Assembly: GCF_000801335.2 (NCBI RefSeq)
Contig: NZ_JSEH01000007.1
Location: 124,001-188,000, forward strand
Source: Desulfovibrio sp. TomC
GTDB taxonomy: Bacteria > Desulfobacterota > Desulfovibrionia > Desulfovibrionales > Desulfovibrionaceae
DNA: 64,000 nucleotides
Direction of reading: 5' to 3'
The notes under the pieces are model-generated. The model was not told the origin of the DNA and did not search any database. It saw nothing but the letters and a program-made list of their open reading frames with translations. This document shows positions 17,435 to 26,044 of the stretch, one piece after another. Both the position numbers and the translations under genes were made by a program. The number at the start of each line of letters is the position of its first letter. Within the stretch, counting starts at the first letter, position 1.

Positions 17435-17580
17435 TCCTACACAGGCCCGGACGCTTAGCGTCGTCCTGATAGCCATACACAGACCTGCTCAGACCAAAAA
17501 CACAGCAGGCTCTCCGAAGACTCAGTCCATGCACAATGTGGACGTATGTGATCAACTCTCGCTTGTCGTCTGGCCTTACA
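17435..17580 (-). pseudogene. IS3-family orfB 5' fragment, cut at the CRISPR boundary
   Basis: On the minus strand, the -1 frame after an A6G slippery run (plus strand CTTTTTT, 17582-17588) reads VVRPDDKRELITYVHIVHGL and SLRRACCVFGLSRSVYGY, the N-terminus of an IS3-type OrfB. About 45 codons remain. The frame stops being transposase exactly where CRISPR repeat 11 begins (17434), so the catalytic DDE domain is gone. Confidence 0.8.
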
Positions 17581-17842
17581 ACTTTTTTGCGATCACATCC
17601 TTCAGGGCCTGATTCTCCAGGCTCAGCTCGGCAAACATCTGCTTGAGGCGGCTGTGCTCGCTTTCAAGATCCTTGAGACGTCGCACATCGGATGCTTCCA
17701 TGCCGCCGTATTTGGTCTTCCACTTGTAGAACGTGGTCGCGCTGATGCCGTTTTCACGGCAAATATCCGCGACAGGACGTCCTGCCTCAGCTTCCTTGAG
17801 CATCTTGACGATCTGCGTCTCAGAAAATCGAGATTTCCGCAT
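17576..17842 (-). CDS. IS3-family transposase OrfA (helix-turn-helix subunit)
   Basis: The 88-aa product starts at ATG 17842 with SD AGGAGG. It is a standard OrfA: MRKSRFSETQIVKMLKEAEA, then a helix-turn-helix (VADICRENGISATTFYKWKT), and a leucine-zipper-like C-terminus (LKDLESEHSRLKQMFAELSL). OrfA ends IAKKL at the A6G slippery site used for programmed -1 frameshifting to make OrfAB. Since orfB is truncated, the element cannot transpose by itself. The IRL probably ends at 17912 (minus strand TGTAACCCTCCCC). Confidence 0.88.
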   Translation of the reverse strand: MRKSRFSETQIVKMLKEAEAGRPVADICRENGISATTFYKWKTKYGGMEASDVRRLKDLESEHSRLKQMFAELSLENQALKDVIAKKL

Positions 17843-17912
17843 CGCTCCCTCCTGGGGCGGGTTTGCCAGAAATCTCAACTTTTCGCTGGCCCTATTTTAG
17901 GGGAGGGTTACA

Positions 17913-18040
17913 GAGGCACCACGGCAGTGGCCTGCATTGAGACCGAGCGACGGTTTGTTGGTGTGGAGCTATCGAGCGAATACGCCTCGCTGGCAGCCGA
18001 GCGGATCGCTGCCGTCGAGCTTGCCCATCTTAAATCGTAG
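17913..18040 (+). pseudogene. C-terminal fragment of a DNA N6/N4 methyltransferase
   Basis: The plus-strand frame after the IS end reads GTTAVACIETERRFVGVELS, SEYASLAAERI and ends LAHLKS-stop at 18040. This is the conserved C-terminal motif I region of N6-adenine/N4-cytosine methyltransferases (DPF.GSGTT....E...IG.E....Y). The DPPY and target-recognition parts are missing, apparently because the IS3 element inserted here and the upstream half was later lost. The fragment is non-functional. Confidence 0.75.
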
Positions 18041-18155
18041 TGGCATCCTTGAACAGTCGCCTATACTCAAAATATACCCAAGAAGGGCGGCTACCGGCGT
18101 GAGGTCGCTTCAACCAAAATGAGAAGTCAGAGAGAGACAGAAGTTCTCACTTTGA

Positions 18156-18188
18156 TTGAAACGATTTCTCATTTTGGTTGAGTGCTTA
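18156..18188 (+). repeat. Island-end repeat (copy of 4328-4358)
   Basis: TTGAAACGATTTCTCATTTT and the following GGTTGAG.GCTTA match the left copy with one substitution (T for C). It lies 110 bp inside the right att copy, whereas the left copy lies 115 bp outside the left att copy. The two are therefore in equivalent positions relative to each att copy. Confidence 0.8.
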
Positions 18189-18257
18189 CAATTGTCTTCC
18201 ACGGTAACCTTAAATTTAAAAGTGGGGAGAGAATGGGGAGAAAAACACCCCAAACGC

Positions 18258-18287
18258 AAAAAGGGTTGGACCTCTTCAGTCCAACCC
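18258..18287 (-). terminator. Intrinsic terminator of tRNA-Arg
   Basis: On the minus strand, downstream of the tRNA 3' end, GGGTTGGAC (complement of 18279-18287) pairs with GTCCAACCC (complement of 18263-18271), followed by a T5 run (plus strand AAAAA, 18258-18262). Confidence 0.8.
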
Positions 18288-18298
18288 ATTGATTTTTT

Positions 18299-18375
18299 TG
18301 GTGCTCCCGGCGCGATTCGAACGCACGGCCTATCGCTTAGGAGGCGATCGCTCTATCCTACTGAGCTACGGGAGC
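18299..18375 (-). tRNA. tRNA-Arg(CCT), island target site
   Basis: A 77-nt cloverleaf including encoded CCA. The 5' acceptor GCTCCCG pairs with CGGGAGC, the D-arm begins TAGCTCAG, the anticodon loop CTCCTAA gives anticodon CCT (codon AGG), and the T-arm carries GTTCGAATC. Its 3' 50 nt (18299-18348) are duplicated at 4474-4523, showing that the island integrated into this gene and left it intact. Confidence 0.95.
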
Positions 18376-18777
18376 AAACGGAACGCATGAAACGATGTTC
18401 ATGCTTCCTTCAGTTAGCATCGATCAATCATCAGGCAAACAAACGTAATACACTCATTTTAAACAATTTTATTTAATAACCAAAACTGGTTTTTCCAGCT
18501 TTCTCCGCGAAAACAGGCAATTGACGCGCGCCAAACAAACTTTACTATTTCCCCCGCAGCTTCTTGTCAAGAAAAGGACAAGACCAGGCCGCTTGCCTCG
18601 GACATGCGCCGTATCCCGGGCATAGGCGCAAAACCCAGGTCACGGTTTACAACAGGTTCAACCGGCGTATAACGGGACCAAGAGCTCCGGATACACCGCT
18701 CCATCGACCCAAACGGATACAGCCCCAGGGACCCTCTGACCAATCGTGCGCAGGGTCCCCGAACACAGGAGTTCCTC
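18376..18777. other. Intergenic region upstream of degP-like gene
   Basis: About 400 bp without a gene. The first 170 bp are AT-rich; GC-rich sequence follows. It should hold the tRNA-Arg promoter (minus) and the protease promoter (plus). No confident promoter boxes were assigned. Confidence 0.4.
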
Positions 18778-20238
18778 ATGGCCAAACGCTTCCTCGTCAC
18801 CCTCGGCAGCGCCTTCCTGTTCCTGGCCTGGACGACCATGGCCCAGGCTCGAATCCCCCTGCCGGACATTACCGAACTCGTGGAGAAGGACGGTCCCGCC
18901 GTCGTCAACATCTCCACAACGAAAACCATCAAGGCCCAGGAAGGCGCGCGCGACCTCTTCGAGCAGTTCCGCAACAAGCGCGGCGGCCCCATGGACGACT
19001 TCTTCGACCAGTTCGAAAAGCACTTTGGTCCCCAGGGACGCGGCAACGGCAAAGGCCAGAAGCAGCGCTCCATGGGTTCCGGCTTCGTCATCTCTGCCGA
19101 CGGCTACATCGTCACCAATAACCATGTTGTTGACGGCGCCGACGAGGTCAAGGTCCAGTTCCGGCACAACGAAAAGCCTTTGACTGCCAAGATCATCGGC
19201 CGTGACCAGGAAACCGATCTGGCCCTGCTCAAGATCGACGGCAAGTCCAACCTGCCCTACCTGGAGTTCGGCGACTCGGGCAAGATGAAGGTCGGCGAGT
19301 GGGTGCTGGCCATCGGCAACCCCTTTGGCCTGGAAAACACCGTGACCCTTGGCATCGTCAGCGCCAAAGGCCGCATCATCGGGGCCGGTCCCTTTGACAA
19401 CTTCATTCAGACCGACGCCTCGATCAATCCGGGCAACTCCGGCGGACCGCTGATTGATCTTGACGGCAAGGTCGTGGGCATCAACACCGCCATCGTGGCC
19501 TCGGGCCAGGGCATCGGGTTTGCCATCCCCTCGAACATGGCCAAGGACGTCATCGCCCAGTTGCGCGACGGCAAGAAGGTCCAGCGCGGCTGGCTTGGTG
19601 TGACTATCCAGGATATTGACGAGAACACTGCCAAGGCGCTTGGCCTGGAAAACACCAAGGGTGCGCTGATCAGCTCGGTCATCGAAGGCCAGCCCGCAGC
19701 CAAGGGCGGAATCAAGACCGGCGACGTCATCACCGCCGTGGCCGGCCAGAAGATCGAGAATTCCAATGAGCTTCTGCGCCATATCGCTGCTATCCGCCCG
19801 GGCGAATCCGTGGAACTCTCGGTCACCCGCAAGGGTTCTCCGGTCACTGTCAGCGTCACCCTCGGCGAGCGCGACGCCAAGAAACTGGCCCAGAATACTC
19901 CGGACCAGGGCGACGACAACGGGGCTGAAGGCGATCAGACCGCTTCCGCTCTCGGGCTGTCCGTGCGCAGCCTGTCGGCCAAAGAAGCCAAGGCCCTGGG
20001 CATGGACAAGGTCCAGGGGCTGCTGATAACGGAAGTGGCCGACGGTTCCGAAGCCGAGCAGGCCGACGTGCGTCCGGGCGACGTGATCCTGGAAGTCAAC
20101 CAGCGCCCGGTGGCCTCTCCCGAAGACTTCAAGAAGGTCATTGGCGAGGACGGCAAGAAAAAGGGTGTGGTCATGCTGCTGATCAAGCGCCAGAGCCAGA
20201 CCGTTTTCCGCACGGTCCCCCTTACGGATTCGAAGTAA
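18778..20238 (+). CDS. degP: DegP/HtrA-family periplasmic serine protease
   Basis: This 486-aa Do-family protease/chaperone degrades misfolded periplasmic proteins. The signal peptide is MAKRFLVTLGSAFLFLAWTT (cleavage near AQA). The trypsin-like domain has the triad His116 (NNHVVDG), Asp147 (ETDLALL) and Ser221 (NPGNSGGPL). Two PDZ domains follow (about 265-355 and 390-480), each with a carboxylate-binding-loop region (RGWLGVTI; GLLITEV). A Gly/Gln-rich loop (about 85-98) corresponds to the LA loop. ATG 18778 follows CAGGAG. Length matches the Do family (about 470-490). It is monocistronic or weakly linked to ispE, with a dyad between them. Confidence 0.95.
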   Translation: MAKRFLVTLGSAFLFLAWTTMAQARIPLPDITELVEKDGPAVVNISTTKTIKAQEGARDLFEQFRNKRGGPMDDFFDQFEKHFGPQGRGNGKGQKQRSMGSGFVISADGYIVTNNHVVDGADEVKVQFRHNEKPLTAKIIGRDQETDLALLKIDGKSNLPYLEFGDSGKMKVGEWVLAIGNPFGLENTVTLGIVSAKGRIIGAGPFDNFIQTDASINPGNSGGPLIDLDGKVVGINTAIVASGQGIGFAIPSNMAKDVIAQLRDGKKVQRGWLGVTIQDIDENTAKALGLENTKGALISSVIEGQPAAKGGIKTGDVITAVAGQKIENSNELLRHIAAIRPGESVELSVTRKGSPVTVSVTLGERDAKKLAQNTPDQGDDNGAEGDQTASALGLSVRSLSAKEAKALGMDKVQGLLITEVADGSEAEQADVRPGDVILEVNQRPVASPEDFKKVIGEDGKKKGVVMLLIKRQSQTVFRTVPLTDSK

Positions 20239-20254
20239 CCAGTACGACAACACA

Positions 20255-20286
20255 GCGCACCCCGGTCCCTGAGGATCGGGGTGCGC
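20255..20286 (+). terminator. Dyad between degP-like gene and ispE (possible attenuating stem)
   Basis: GCGCACCCCG (20255-20264) and CGGGGTGCGC (20277-20286) are exact reverse complements with a 12-nt loop. There is no T-run and ispE starts 14 bp later, so a full terminator is uncertain; it may partly insulate ispE or stabilise the upstream mRNA end. Confidence 0.45.
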
Positions 20287-20300
20287 ACAGGCTCATACCC

Positions 20301-21191
20301 ATGGCGTCTTCCCCCATTCCCGCAGAGGAAATCGTTTTCCCGGTCCCCTGCAAGGTCAACATCCGCCTTGCCGTCGGGGCCAGACGGCCAAGCGGCTACC
20401 ACGACATCGATACGCTTTTTCTGCCCCTGCCCGAGCCGGCCGACACCATACGGGTGCGTCGGTACGACGAGATCGGGGACATTGATTTCACCTGTTCCGA
20501 TCCGGAGCTGGAAACCGACGACAACCTGGTGGTGCGGGCCTACCGGACCTATGCTGCGGCCACGGGCTTTTCGCCGCGTCTGGAAGTCCACCTGACCAAG
20601 CATATCCCCCACGGAGCCGGCCTTGGCGGCGGGTCCTCGGATGCAGCGGCGCTTTTGCGCTACTTAAACGACCGGGCCGGGGAGCCCTCTCTGGCCGCAA
20701 CCGATCTGGCCGCCTTGGCCTTGACCCTGGGTGCGGATGTGCCTTTTTTCCTGCTGGGCGGCCCGGCCACAGCCACCGGAGTGGGTGAAACCCTCCTCCC
20801 GGCCGACCCCGGACTGGCCGGCTGGTGCGCCGTGGTGGTGTGCCCGTCAAGCCGCGTCAAGACGCCCTGGGCCTATGCCGCCCTGGACGCTTCCCGGACT
20901 TTGCCGCAAAAACACGGGGCAGACCTCTTGACAACAGTATTTGACGCCTCTAAAAGGGCGTTTTGCGTGACCGGTGCGCCCATGCGAAACGACTTTGAAG
21001 CCGTCGTCTTCGCCGCCCATCCCGAACTGGGACGGGTCAAGGAGCGCCTGCTGGCCCTCGGGGCGGCGGGCGCGCTTCTTTCGGGAACGGGTTCGGCCGT
21101 TTTCGGGCTTTTCCGCCAACGCCAGACAGCCACTCTGGCTCTGGCTGTCTTGTCGGGAAGCGGGCCACGCGCCTATCTGGCGCCGCTGTAG
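20301..21191 (+). CDS. ispE: 4-diphosphocytidyl-2-C-methyl-D-erythritol kinase IspE
   Basis: The 296-aa GHMP-family kinase phosphorylates CDP-ME in the non-mevalonate isoprenoid pathway (cytosol, ATP-dependent). Substrate-binding KVNIRLAVGARRPSGYHDID lies near residues 17-36 (usual form KiNl.L.v...r.dGyH), the ATP-binding motif PHGAGLGGGSSDAAALL near 102-118, and a C-terminal GHMP segment (LLSGTGSAVFGLF) near 258-270. Length is in the family range. It is followed by tRNA-Gln and prs, a gene order common in this group of bacteria. Confidence 0.93.
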   Translation: MASSPIPAEEIVFPVPCKVNIRLAVGARRPSGYHDIDTLFLPLPEPADTIRVRRYDEIGDIDFTCSDPELETDDNLVVRAYRTYAAATGFSPRLEVHLTKHIPHGAGLGGGSSDAAALLRYLNDRAGEPSLAATDLAALALTLGADVPFFLLGGPATATGVGETLLPADPGLAGWCAVVVCPSSRVKTPWAYAALDASRTLPQKHGADLLTTVFDASKRAFCVTGAPMRNDFEAVVFAAHPELGRVKERLLALGAAGALLSGTGSAVFGLFRQRQTATLALAVLSGSGPRAYLAPL

Positions 21192-21230
21192 GGGCACGGA
21201 CCGGGCAGCTGTTTTTTTTGATGTTTTTGT

Positions 21231-21306
21231 TGGGGCGTCGCCAAGTTGGTAAGGCACGGGGTTTTGGTCCCCGCATTCGAGGGTTCGAGTCCTTCCGCCC
21301 CAGCCA
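21231..21306 (+). tRNA. tRNA-Gln(TTG)
   Basis: A 76-nt cloverleaf with encoded CCA. Acceptor TGGGGCG pairs with CGCCCCA, the anticodon loop TTTTGGT gives TTG (codons CAA/CAG), and the T-arm has GGTTCGAGT. It sits between ispE and prs on the same strand. Confidence 0.95.
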
Positions 21307-21368
21307 TTTTTTTCCGTCACAAACGGTTTGCCGCCACAGGCAGGCCACCATAATACCCGAGGGTTGGC

Positions 21369-22313
21369 ATGGCGCAAGGCGATCTGAAAATCCTGACCGG
21401 CACGTCCAATCCCGGACTGGCCGAGGCCATCTGCGACCATCTCGGCTGCACCCTGCTGCCGGCCAAGGTCGGCACGTTTAGCGACGGGGAAATCCGCGTC
21501 GAGGTCGGGGCCAATGTGCGCGGATCGGACATCTTCGTGGTCCAGTCCACGTCCTATCCGGTCAATTACAACCTCATGGAACTGTGCCTGATGCTTGACG
21601 CGCTCAAACGCGCCAGCGCCCGGCGCGTCACGGCGGTGGTGCCCTACTACGGCTATGCCCGTCAGGACCGCAAGGTGGCTCCGCGGGCACCGATCAGCGC
21701 CAAGCTCGTGGCCGACTTCCTGACCGTGGCCGGCATGAACCGCCTGCTCACCATCGACCTGCACGCCGGCCAGATCCAGGGTTTTTTCAACCTGCCCGTG
21801 GACAACCTCTTTGCCGCGCCCATCATGGCTGAGTATTTCAAGGAATTTTCCGGTCCCGACCTGTGCGTGGTCTCGCCTGACGCCGGCGGCGTGGAACGGG
21901 CCAGGGCCTTTGCCAAACGCCTGGGCGCAAGCCTGGCCATCATCGACAAACGCCGCGACGCGCCCAATCAGGCCCAGGCCATGCACGTTATCGGCGACGT
22001 CAAGGGCAAGTTGTGCGTGGTCCTCGACGACATGATGGATACGGCCGGCACCATGTGCCAGGCCGGCGTGGTGCTCCTGGACAACGGAGCCCGCGAGGTC
22101 ATGGCCACCGCCACCCACCCGGTCCTGTCCGGCCCGGCCATTGAGCGCCTGGAAAGTTCCCCGTTCACCCAGATCGTGACCACCAACACGATTCCGTTAA
22201 ACGACAAGGCCAAGGCCTGCTCCAAGATCAAAGTCCTGTCCATCGCGGGACTGCTCGCCAAGGCCATCCACAATATCCACACCGAATCGTCGGTGAGCGT
22301 GCTGTTTACCTGA
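21369..22313 (+). CDS. prs: Ribose-phosphate pyrophosphokinase
   Basis: The 314-aa enzyme makes PRPP from ribose 5-phosphate and ATP for nucleotide, His and Trp synthesis. Class I features are visible: [18 protein letters not shown] near 37-54, a [10 protein letters not shown] flexible loop near 94-103, the [16 protein letters not shown] region near 168-183, and the PRPP-binding [12 protein letters not shown] near 217-228. Length is exactly that of bacterial Prs (about 310-315). rplY follows after 66 bp, a frequent pairing (prs-ctc/rplY-pth). Confidence 0.97.
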   Translation: MAQGDLKILTGTSNPGLAEAICDHLGCTLLPAKVGTFSDGEIRVEVGANVRGSDIFVVQSTSYPVNYNLMELCLMLDALKRASARRVTAVVPYYGYARQDRKVAPRAPISAKLVADFLTVAGMNRLLTIDLHAGQIQGFFNLPVDNLFAAPIMAEYFKEFSGPDLCVVSPDAGGVERARAFAKRLGASLAIIDKRRDAPNQAQAMHVIGDVKGKLCVVLDDMMDTAGTMCQAGVVLLDNGAREVMATATHPVLSGPAIERLESSPFTQIVTTNTIPLNDKAKACSKIKVLSIAGLLAKAIHNIHTESSVSVLFT

Positions 22314-22379
22314 CCACGGGCGACGCACGGCCAGTTTGAAAAACATGTTTCGCCCCAGGGCGCAAAGGAGATACCCGAT

Positions 22380-22973
22380 ATGAGTCAGACCCAGTCCCTC
22401 GCCGTCAAGACCCGCGCGGGCCTCGGCAAAGGTGCCTGCCGCAAACTGCGTGCCCAGGACATGGTCCCCGGCGTGTACTATGACACCAAGGGCGTCAACA
22501 TTCCGGTCATGGTCGAGCACCTTCCCCTGCAAAAACTTTACTCCAAGACGGCTTCCGCCCACGTCTTCGATCTGCGGATCGATTCCGACGCCGGCCAGGA
22601 AACCAAGCCCTCCCTGGTCTGGAAGGTGGTGCATCATCCCACCAAGCCCCGGATCACCCACGTTGATTTCTACGGCGTTGACTTGACCAAGGAAATCGAA
22701 GTCTTCGTGCCCGTGGAAGTGGTGGGCAAGGCCAAGGGCCAGGTCAAGGGCGGATTGCTTGAGATCTACCGCGAGACCATCGAAATCGTCTGCCTGCCCC
22801 TGGCCATTCCCGATAAAGTCGTTATCGATATCACCAATATCGATATCAACGAAAACATCCAGATCGCCGATGTGGCCCTGCCCGAAGGCGTCAAGGCTGT
22901 GTACGACAGCAACTACGCCGTGCTCGGCGTCGTCACTGCGGTTGCCGAAGAGGCCCCGGCCGCAGGCGCCTAG
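22380..22973 (+). CDS. rplY: 50S ribosomal protein L25/general stress protein Ctc
   Basis: The 197-aa product binds 5S rRNA. It has the N-terminal L25 domain (about 1-95: RAGLGKGACRKLRAQDMVPG) and the longer C-terminal TL5/Ctc beta-domain (about 100-190: THVDFYGVDLTKEIEVFVPV), so it is the long Ctc form, not the 94-aa E. coli L25. The start at 22380 is preceded by AAAGGAG. It lies between prs and pth as in many genomes. Confidence 0.95.
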   Translation: MSQTQSLAVKTRAGLGKGACRKLRAQDMVPGVYYDTKGVNIPVMVEHLPLQKLYSKTASAHVFDLRIDSDAGQETKPSLVWKVVHHPTKPRITHVDFYGVDLTKEIEVFVPVEVVGKAKGQVKGGLLEIYRETIEIVCLPLAIPDKVVIDITNIDINENIQIADVALPEGVKAVYDSNYAVLGVVTAVAEEAPAAGA

Positions 22974-23068
22974 CCGGTCCGACGAACCGTTTTCGCGTGT
23001 TGTGGGCGGGGTGCGTTTCCGGCGCGCTCCGCCCATTTTCTCCGCGTAAACGCCGCCGCCCCACTTCC

Positions 23069-23692
23069 ATGGCTGTTACTGCTCTCATTGTCGGCCTGGG
23101 CAACCCGGGTCCGAGATACGCCGCCACCCGCCACAATTTCGGTTTCATGGCCCTGGACGCGCTGCTTGCGCGCGCCCGGGAGCTTGGAGGCGCGCCCAAG
23201 GCCGCCCTGACCGGACGCAAGGACCTGGAGGCCGTGGCCGTGTCCCTGCCGGTGCTGCCTGGCGGGGCTTTTGCCCAATTCGCCTGCCTGCGCCCCCTGA
23301 CCTTCATGAATTTAAGCGGACGGGCCGTCCGCGCCGCCCTGGATTTTTACAAACTCGCCCCCGAGGACGTGCTGGTCGTCCATGACGAACTCGATTTGCC
23401 CCTTGGACGGATGCGGCTCAAACGCGGCGGCGGCAATGCCGGGCATAATGGGCTTAAATCCATCACCCAGGAACTCGGCAGCCCGGAGTTCGTCCGCCTT
23501 CGCCTGGGCATCGGGCGGCCCGACCCCGGGCGCGACGTGGCCGGCTATGTGCTGGAATCCTTTCGCAACGACGAAACCCCCACGGTGCGCCGCCTGTTGC
23601 CGGCGGCCGTTGACGGCATCCTGACTTTTTTCGAAGACGGCCTGGAAGCGGCAAAGCTCCGGATTGGCGGCTTCGACGCCGCCGCCGGCTAG
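23069..23692 (+). CDS. pth: Peptidyl-tRNA hydrolase
   Basis: The 207-aa enzyme releases peptides from stalled peptidyl-tRNA. Hallmarks: IVGLGNPGPRYAATRHNFGF (residues about 7-26) with Asn and the catalytic His in RHNFG, TFMNLSGRAV near 78, VHDELDLPLGRMRLKRGGGN near 103-122 with the catalytic Asp, and GHNGLKSI. ATG 23069 is chosen because the conserved start begins there; the frame is open upstream without similarity. SD is weak. Confidence 0.95.
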   Translation: MAVTALIVGLGNPGPRYAATRHNFGFMALDALLARARELGGAPKAALTGRKDLEAVAVSLPVLPGGAFAQFACLRPLTFMNLSGRAVRAALDFYKLAPEDVLVVHDELDLPLGRMRLKRGGGNAGHNGLKSITQELGSPEFVRLRLGIGRPDPGRDVAGYVLESFRNDETPTVRRLLPAAVDGILTFFEDGLEAAKLRIGGFDAAAG

Positions 23693-23853
23693 TTTCCGGC
23701 CCTGTTTGACTCCCTCCCGGAGCCTGTCCCGATAGCGACTTGCCGGCCGTTGCCGGAATACATGGACACAATGGGACAAGTGCGCTATTTTGAATTCAAG
23801 ACGGCAGGCGTGCCTAGATTTCCTGCACGCAGTATCCAGAAAGGAGTCGCCCG

Positions 23854-24366
23854 GTGTTTTCCGAGGATCAACTAGTCGTTTATCCCGCCCAGGGTGTGGG
23901 CAGGGTCGAACGCATCGAGACCCAGGTCATCGGTGGCGCCTCGGCTGACTTTTTCATCGTGCGTATCCTCAGCAATAACGTCACCCTCATGGTGCCGGTG
24001 AAAAATGCCGCCAACGTGGGCCTTCGGGCTCTGTGCTCTGCCGATGAAGGCCAAGCCATCATTGAATCCCTCAAGGACCGCTCCGATTTTACCGGATACA
24101 CCGGCCAGAACTGGAACCGGCGCTATCGGGAGTATTCCGAAAAACTCAAAAGCGGCGATTTGGGCGATGTGGCCTACGTGCTCAAAGAGTTGTTGCTCAT
24201 TGGCCAGAACAAGGAACTTTCCTTTGGCGAACGGCGGCTGCTCGAACAAGCCACCAGCCTGCTGACCCTGGAGTTGGCCCTGGCGCTTGACAAAGACCAG
24301 CAAGACGTCAAAGACATCATCAACGAAATCTTTGCCGACGTTCTCCAACCCAAACCCGAAGAATAG
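23854..24366 (+). CDS. CarD-family transcriptional regulator
   Basis: The 170-aa product has the N-terminal CarD/RNAP-interacting domain (QLVVYPAQGVGRVERIETQ at about 6-24, then FIVRILSNNVTLMVPVKNA) and a helical C-terminal half (about 75-160) containing WNRRYREYSEKLKSGDLGDV, AYVLKEL and LSFGERRLL. CarD proteins bind the RNA polymerase beta subunit and stabilise promoter open complexes, often of rRNA and stress genes. The start is GTG 23854 with AAGGAG 9-14 nt upstream. It precedes rho by about 360 bp. Confidence 0.92.
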   Translation: MFSEDQLVVYPAQGVGRVERIETQVIGGASADFFIVRILSNNVTLMVPVKNAANVGLRALCSADEGQAIIESLKDRSDFTGYTGQNWNRRYREYSEKLKSGDLGDVAYVLKELLLIGQNKELSFGERRLLEQATSLLTLELALALDKDQQDVKDIINEIFADVLQPKPEE

Positions 24367-24410
24367 CGCCGCGATCCCGGGCGATTGCTCCAGGAACACG
24401 CACGGCGCGC

Positions 24411-24438
24411 TTGACAGTCCCACGAAAAAGTATATGGA
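24411..24438 (+). promoter_or_regulatory. Candidate promoter in front of rho
   Basis: A perfect -35-like TTGACA (24411-24416) is followed by TATGGA (24433-24438) at 16-bp spacing or TATATG (24431-24436) at 14. The AT-rich context contrasts with neighbouring coding DNA. The long leader to rho (about 290 nt) fits the autoregulated rho leaders known in other bacteria, but no specific structure was identified. Confidence 0.4.
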
Positions 24439-24725
24439 TCGTTCCAGGCCGTTGCCGGTCTATCCTCCACTACCCTGGTCCCCGTAATTAGCGAGTTACT
24501 CCCCACTCCTTAAGAGTACGGCTGTAACGAACTCACGCAATCGGGCTTTTACACACTTAATCAATATGCGCATTTCTGCGCCGGGCTATTCTTGTGAGCA
24601 ACGCACCTAAACGCCGTGGGCGTACTCCGCAGCCGTCCCCTGCCCCAGTGCTTTCAGATCCCATCGAAAGCGACGACATCCTACAACCTTCGACCGTCAA
24701 GTCCAGCCTCATGGAGGGAAACTCC

Positions 24726-25973
24726 ATGAACCTCTCCGAGCTCAAGCTGAAAAGCATGCCTGAGCTTATGGACCTGGCTGTCCAGTACAATGTCGAAAAC
24801 CCCAACGGCATGCGTAAGCAGGAGCTTATTTTTGCCCTACTGCAAAGCTGCGCCTCCCAAAATGGGGCCATCTTTGGCGAAGGGGTGCTGGAAATCCTGC
24901 CTGACGGCTTTGGATTTTTGCGCTCGCCCATGTACAGTTACATGCCCGGCCCGGACGACATCTACATCTCCCCCTCCCAGATCCGCCGCTTTGGCCTGCG
25001 CAAAGGCGACGTGATCTCCGGCCAGATTCGGCCGCCCAAGGAAGGGGAACGCTATTTCGCCCTGCTGCGGGTCGGCGAAATCGGCTTTGCTCCACCCGAG
25101 GCTTCGCGCAATCTGGTCCTGTTCGACAACCTGACGCCGCTGTATCCCGACAAGCGTTTCGTCGTCGAAAACGGAGCCGAAAACTTCTCCTCCCGCGTCA
25201 TCGACCTGCTTGCCCCCATCGGTCACGGCCAGCGCGGCATCATCGTCGCCCCGCCCCGTACCGGCAAGACCATGCTCCTTCAGACCATCGCCAACTCCAT
25301 CAGCGCCAACCGCCCCGATGTCTTCCTCATCGTTTTGCTCATCGACGAACGCCCCGAGGAAGTCACGGACATGGAACGCACGGTCAATGCCGAGGTGGTT
25401 TCCTCCACCTTTGACGAACCGCCCCAGCGCCATGTCCAGGTGGCCGAGATGGTCATCGAAAAGGCCAAGCGGCTGGTCGAACGCAAGATCGACGTGGTCA
25501 TCCTGCTCGACAGCATCACCCGCCTGGGACGCGCCTACAACGCCGTGACCCCGTCCTCCGGACGCGTGCTCTCCGGTGGTCTCGACGCCAACGCCCTGCA
25601 GCGGCCCAAACGCTTTTTCGGCGCGGCCCGCAACATCGAAGGCGGCGGTTCGCTGACCATCATTGCCACGGCGCTTATCGACACCGGCTCCCGCATGGAC
25701 GAAGTCATCTTCGAAGAGTTCAAGGGAACCGGCAATATGGAAATCTATCTGGACCGCCATCTGGCCGAAAAGCGCGTTTTCCCTGCCATCGACATCAATC
25801 GGTCCGGCACCCGCAAGGAAGAGCTGCTGCTTGATACCGACGTGCTCAACCGTGTCTGGATCCTGCGCAAACTGCTCGCCCCCATGAACCCGATTGATTC
25901 CATGGAATTCATGCTCGACAAAATGCGCGGCACCAAGAGCAACCGCGAATTCCTCGACCTCATGAACAGGTAG
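24726..25973 (+). CDS. rho: Transcription termination factor Rho
   Basis: The 415-aa hexameric RNA helicase terminates transcription. The N-terminal Rho domain begins [20 protein letters not shown]; the cold-shock-like RNA-binding part includes [20 protein letters not shown]. Walker A is in [14 protein letters not shown], Walker B in [16 protein letters not shown], and the Q/R-loop region [20 protein letters not shown] follows. ATG 24726 is chosen (GGAGGG upstream, canonical first residues, usual 415-420 length). The frame is open to GTG 24594, which would add 44 basic/Pro-rich residues. Confidence 0.96.
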   Translation: MNLSELKLKSMPELMDLAVQYNVENPNGMRKQELIFALLQSCASQNGAIFGEGVLEILPDGFGFLRSPMYSYMPGPDDIYISPSQIRRFGLRKGDVISGQIRPPKEGERYFALLRVGEIGFAPPEASRNLVLFDNLTPLYPDKRFVVENGAENFSSRVIDLLAPIGHGQRGIIVAPPRTGKTMLLQTIANSISANRPDVFLIVLLIDERPEEVTDMERTVNAEVVSSTFDEPPQRHVQVAEMVIEKAKRLVERKIDVVILLDSITRLGRAYNAVTPSSGRVLSGGLDANALQRPKRFFGAARNIEGGGSLTIIATALIDTGSRMDEVIFEEFKGTGNMEIYLDRHLAEKRVFPAIDINRSGTRKEELLLDTDVLNRVWILRKLLAPMNPIDSMEFMLDKMRGTKSNREFLDLMNR

Positions 25974-26010
25974 CGCCGCTCGGGCCTGCTCTGTAGCCGT
26001 CCCGACAGAA

Positions 26011-26044
26011 AGCGGACCGCCCAGCCGGCGGTCCGCTTTTTTTT
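26011..26044 (+). terminator. Intrinsic terminator of rho
   Basis: AGCGGACCGCC (26011-26021) pairs with GGCGGTCCGCT (26027-26037) around a short loop and is followed by an eight-T run. It lies about 40 bp after the rho stop. Confidence 0.92.

Noticed and set aside
16570-17900. Cas genes next to the CRISPR array
   Set aside because: Both sides were read in all frames; only the TPR gene, IS3 remnant and methyltransferase fragment are present. Frames across the array are translations of repeats.
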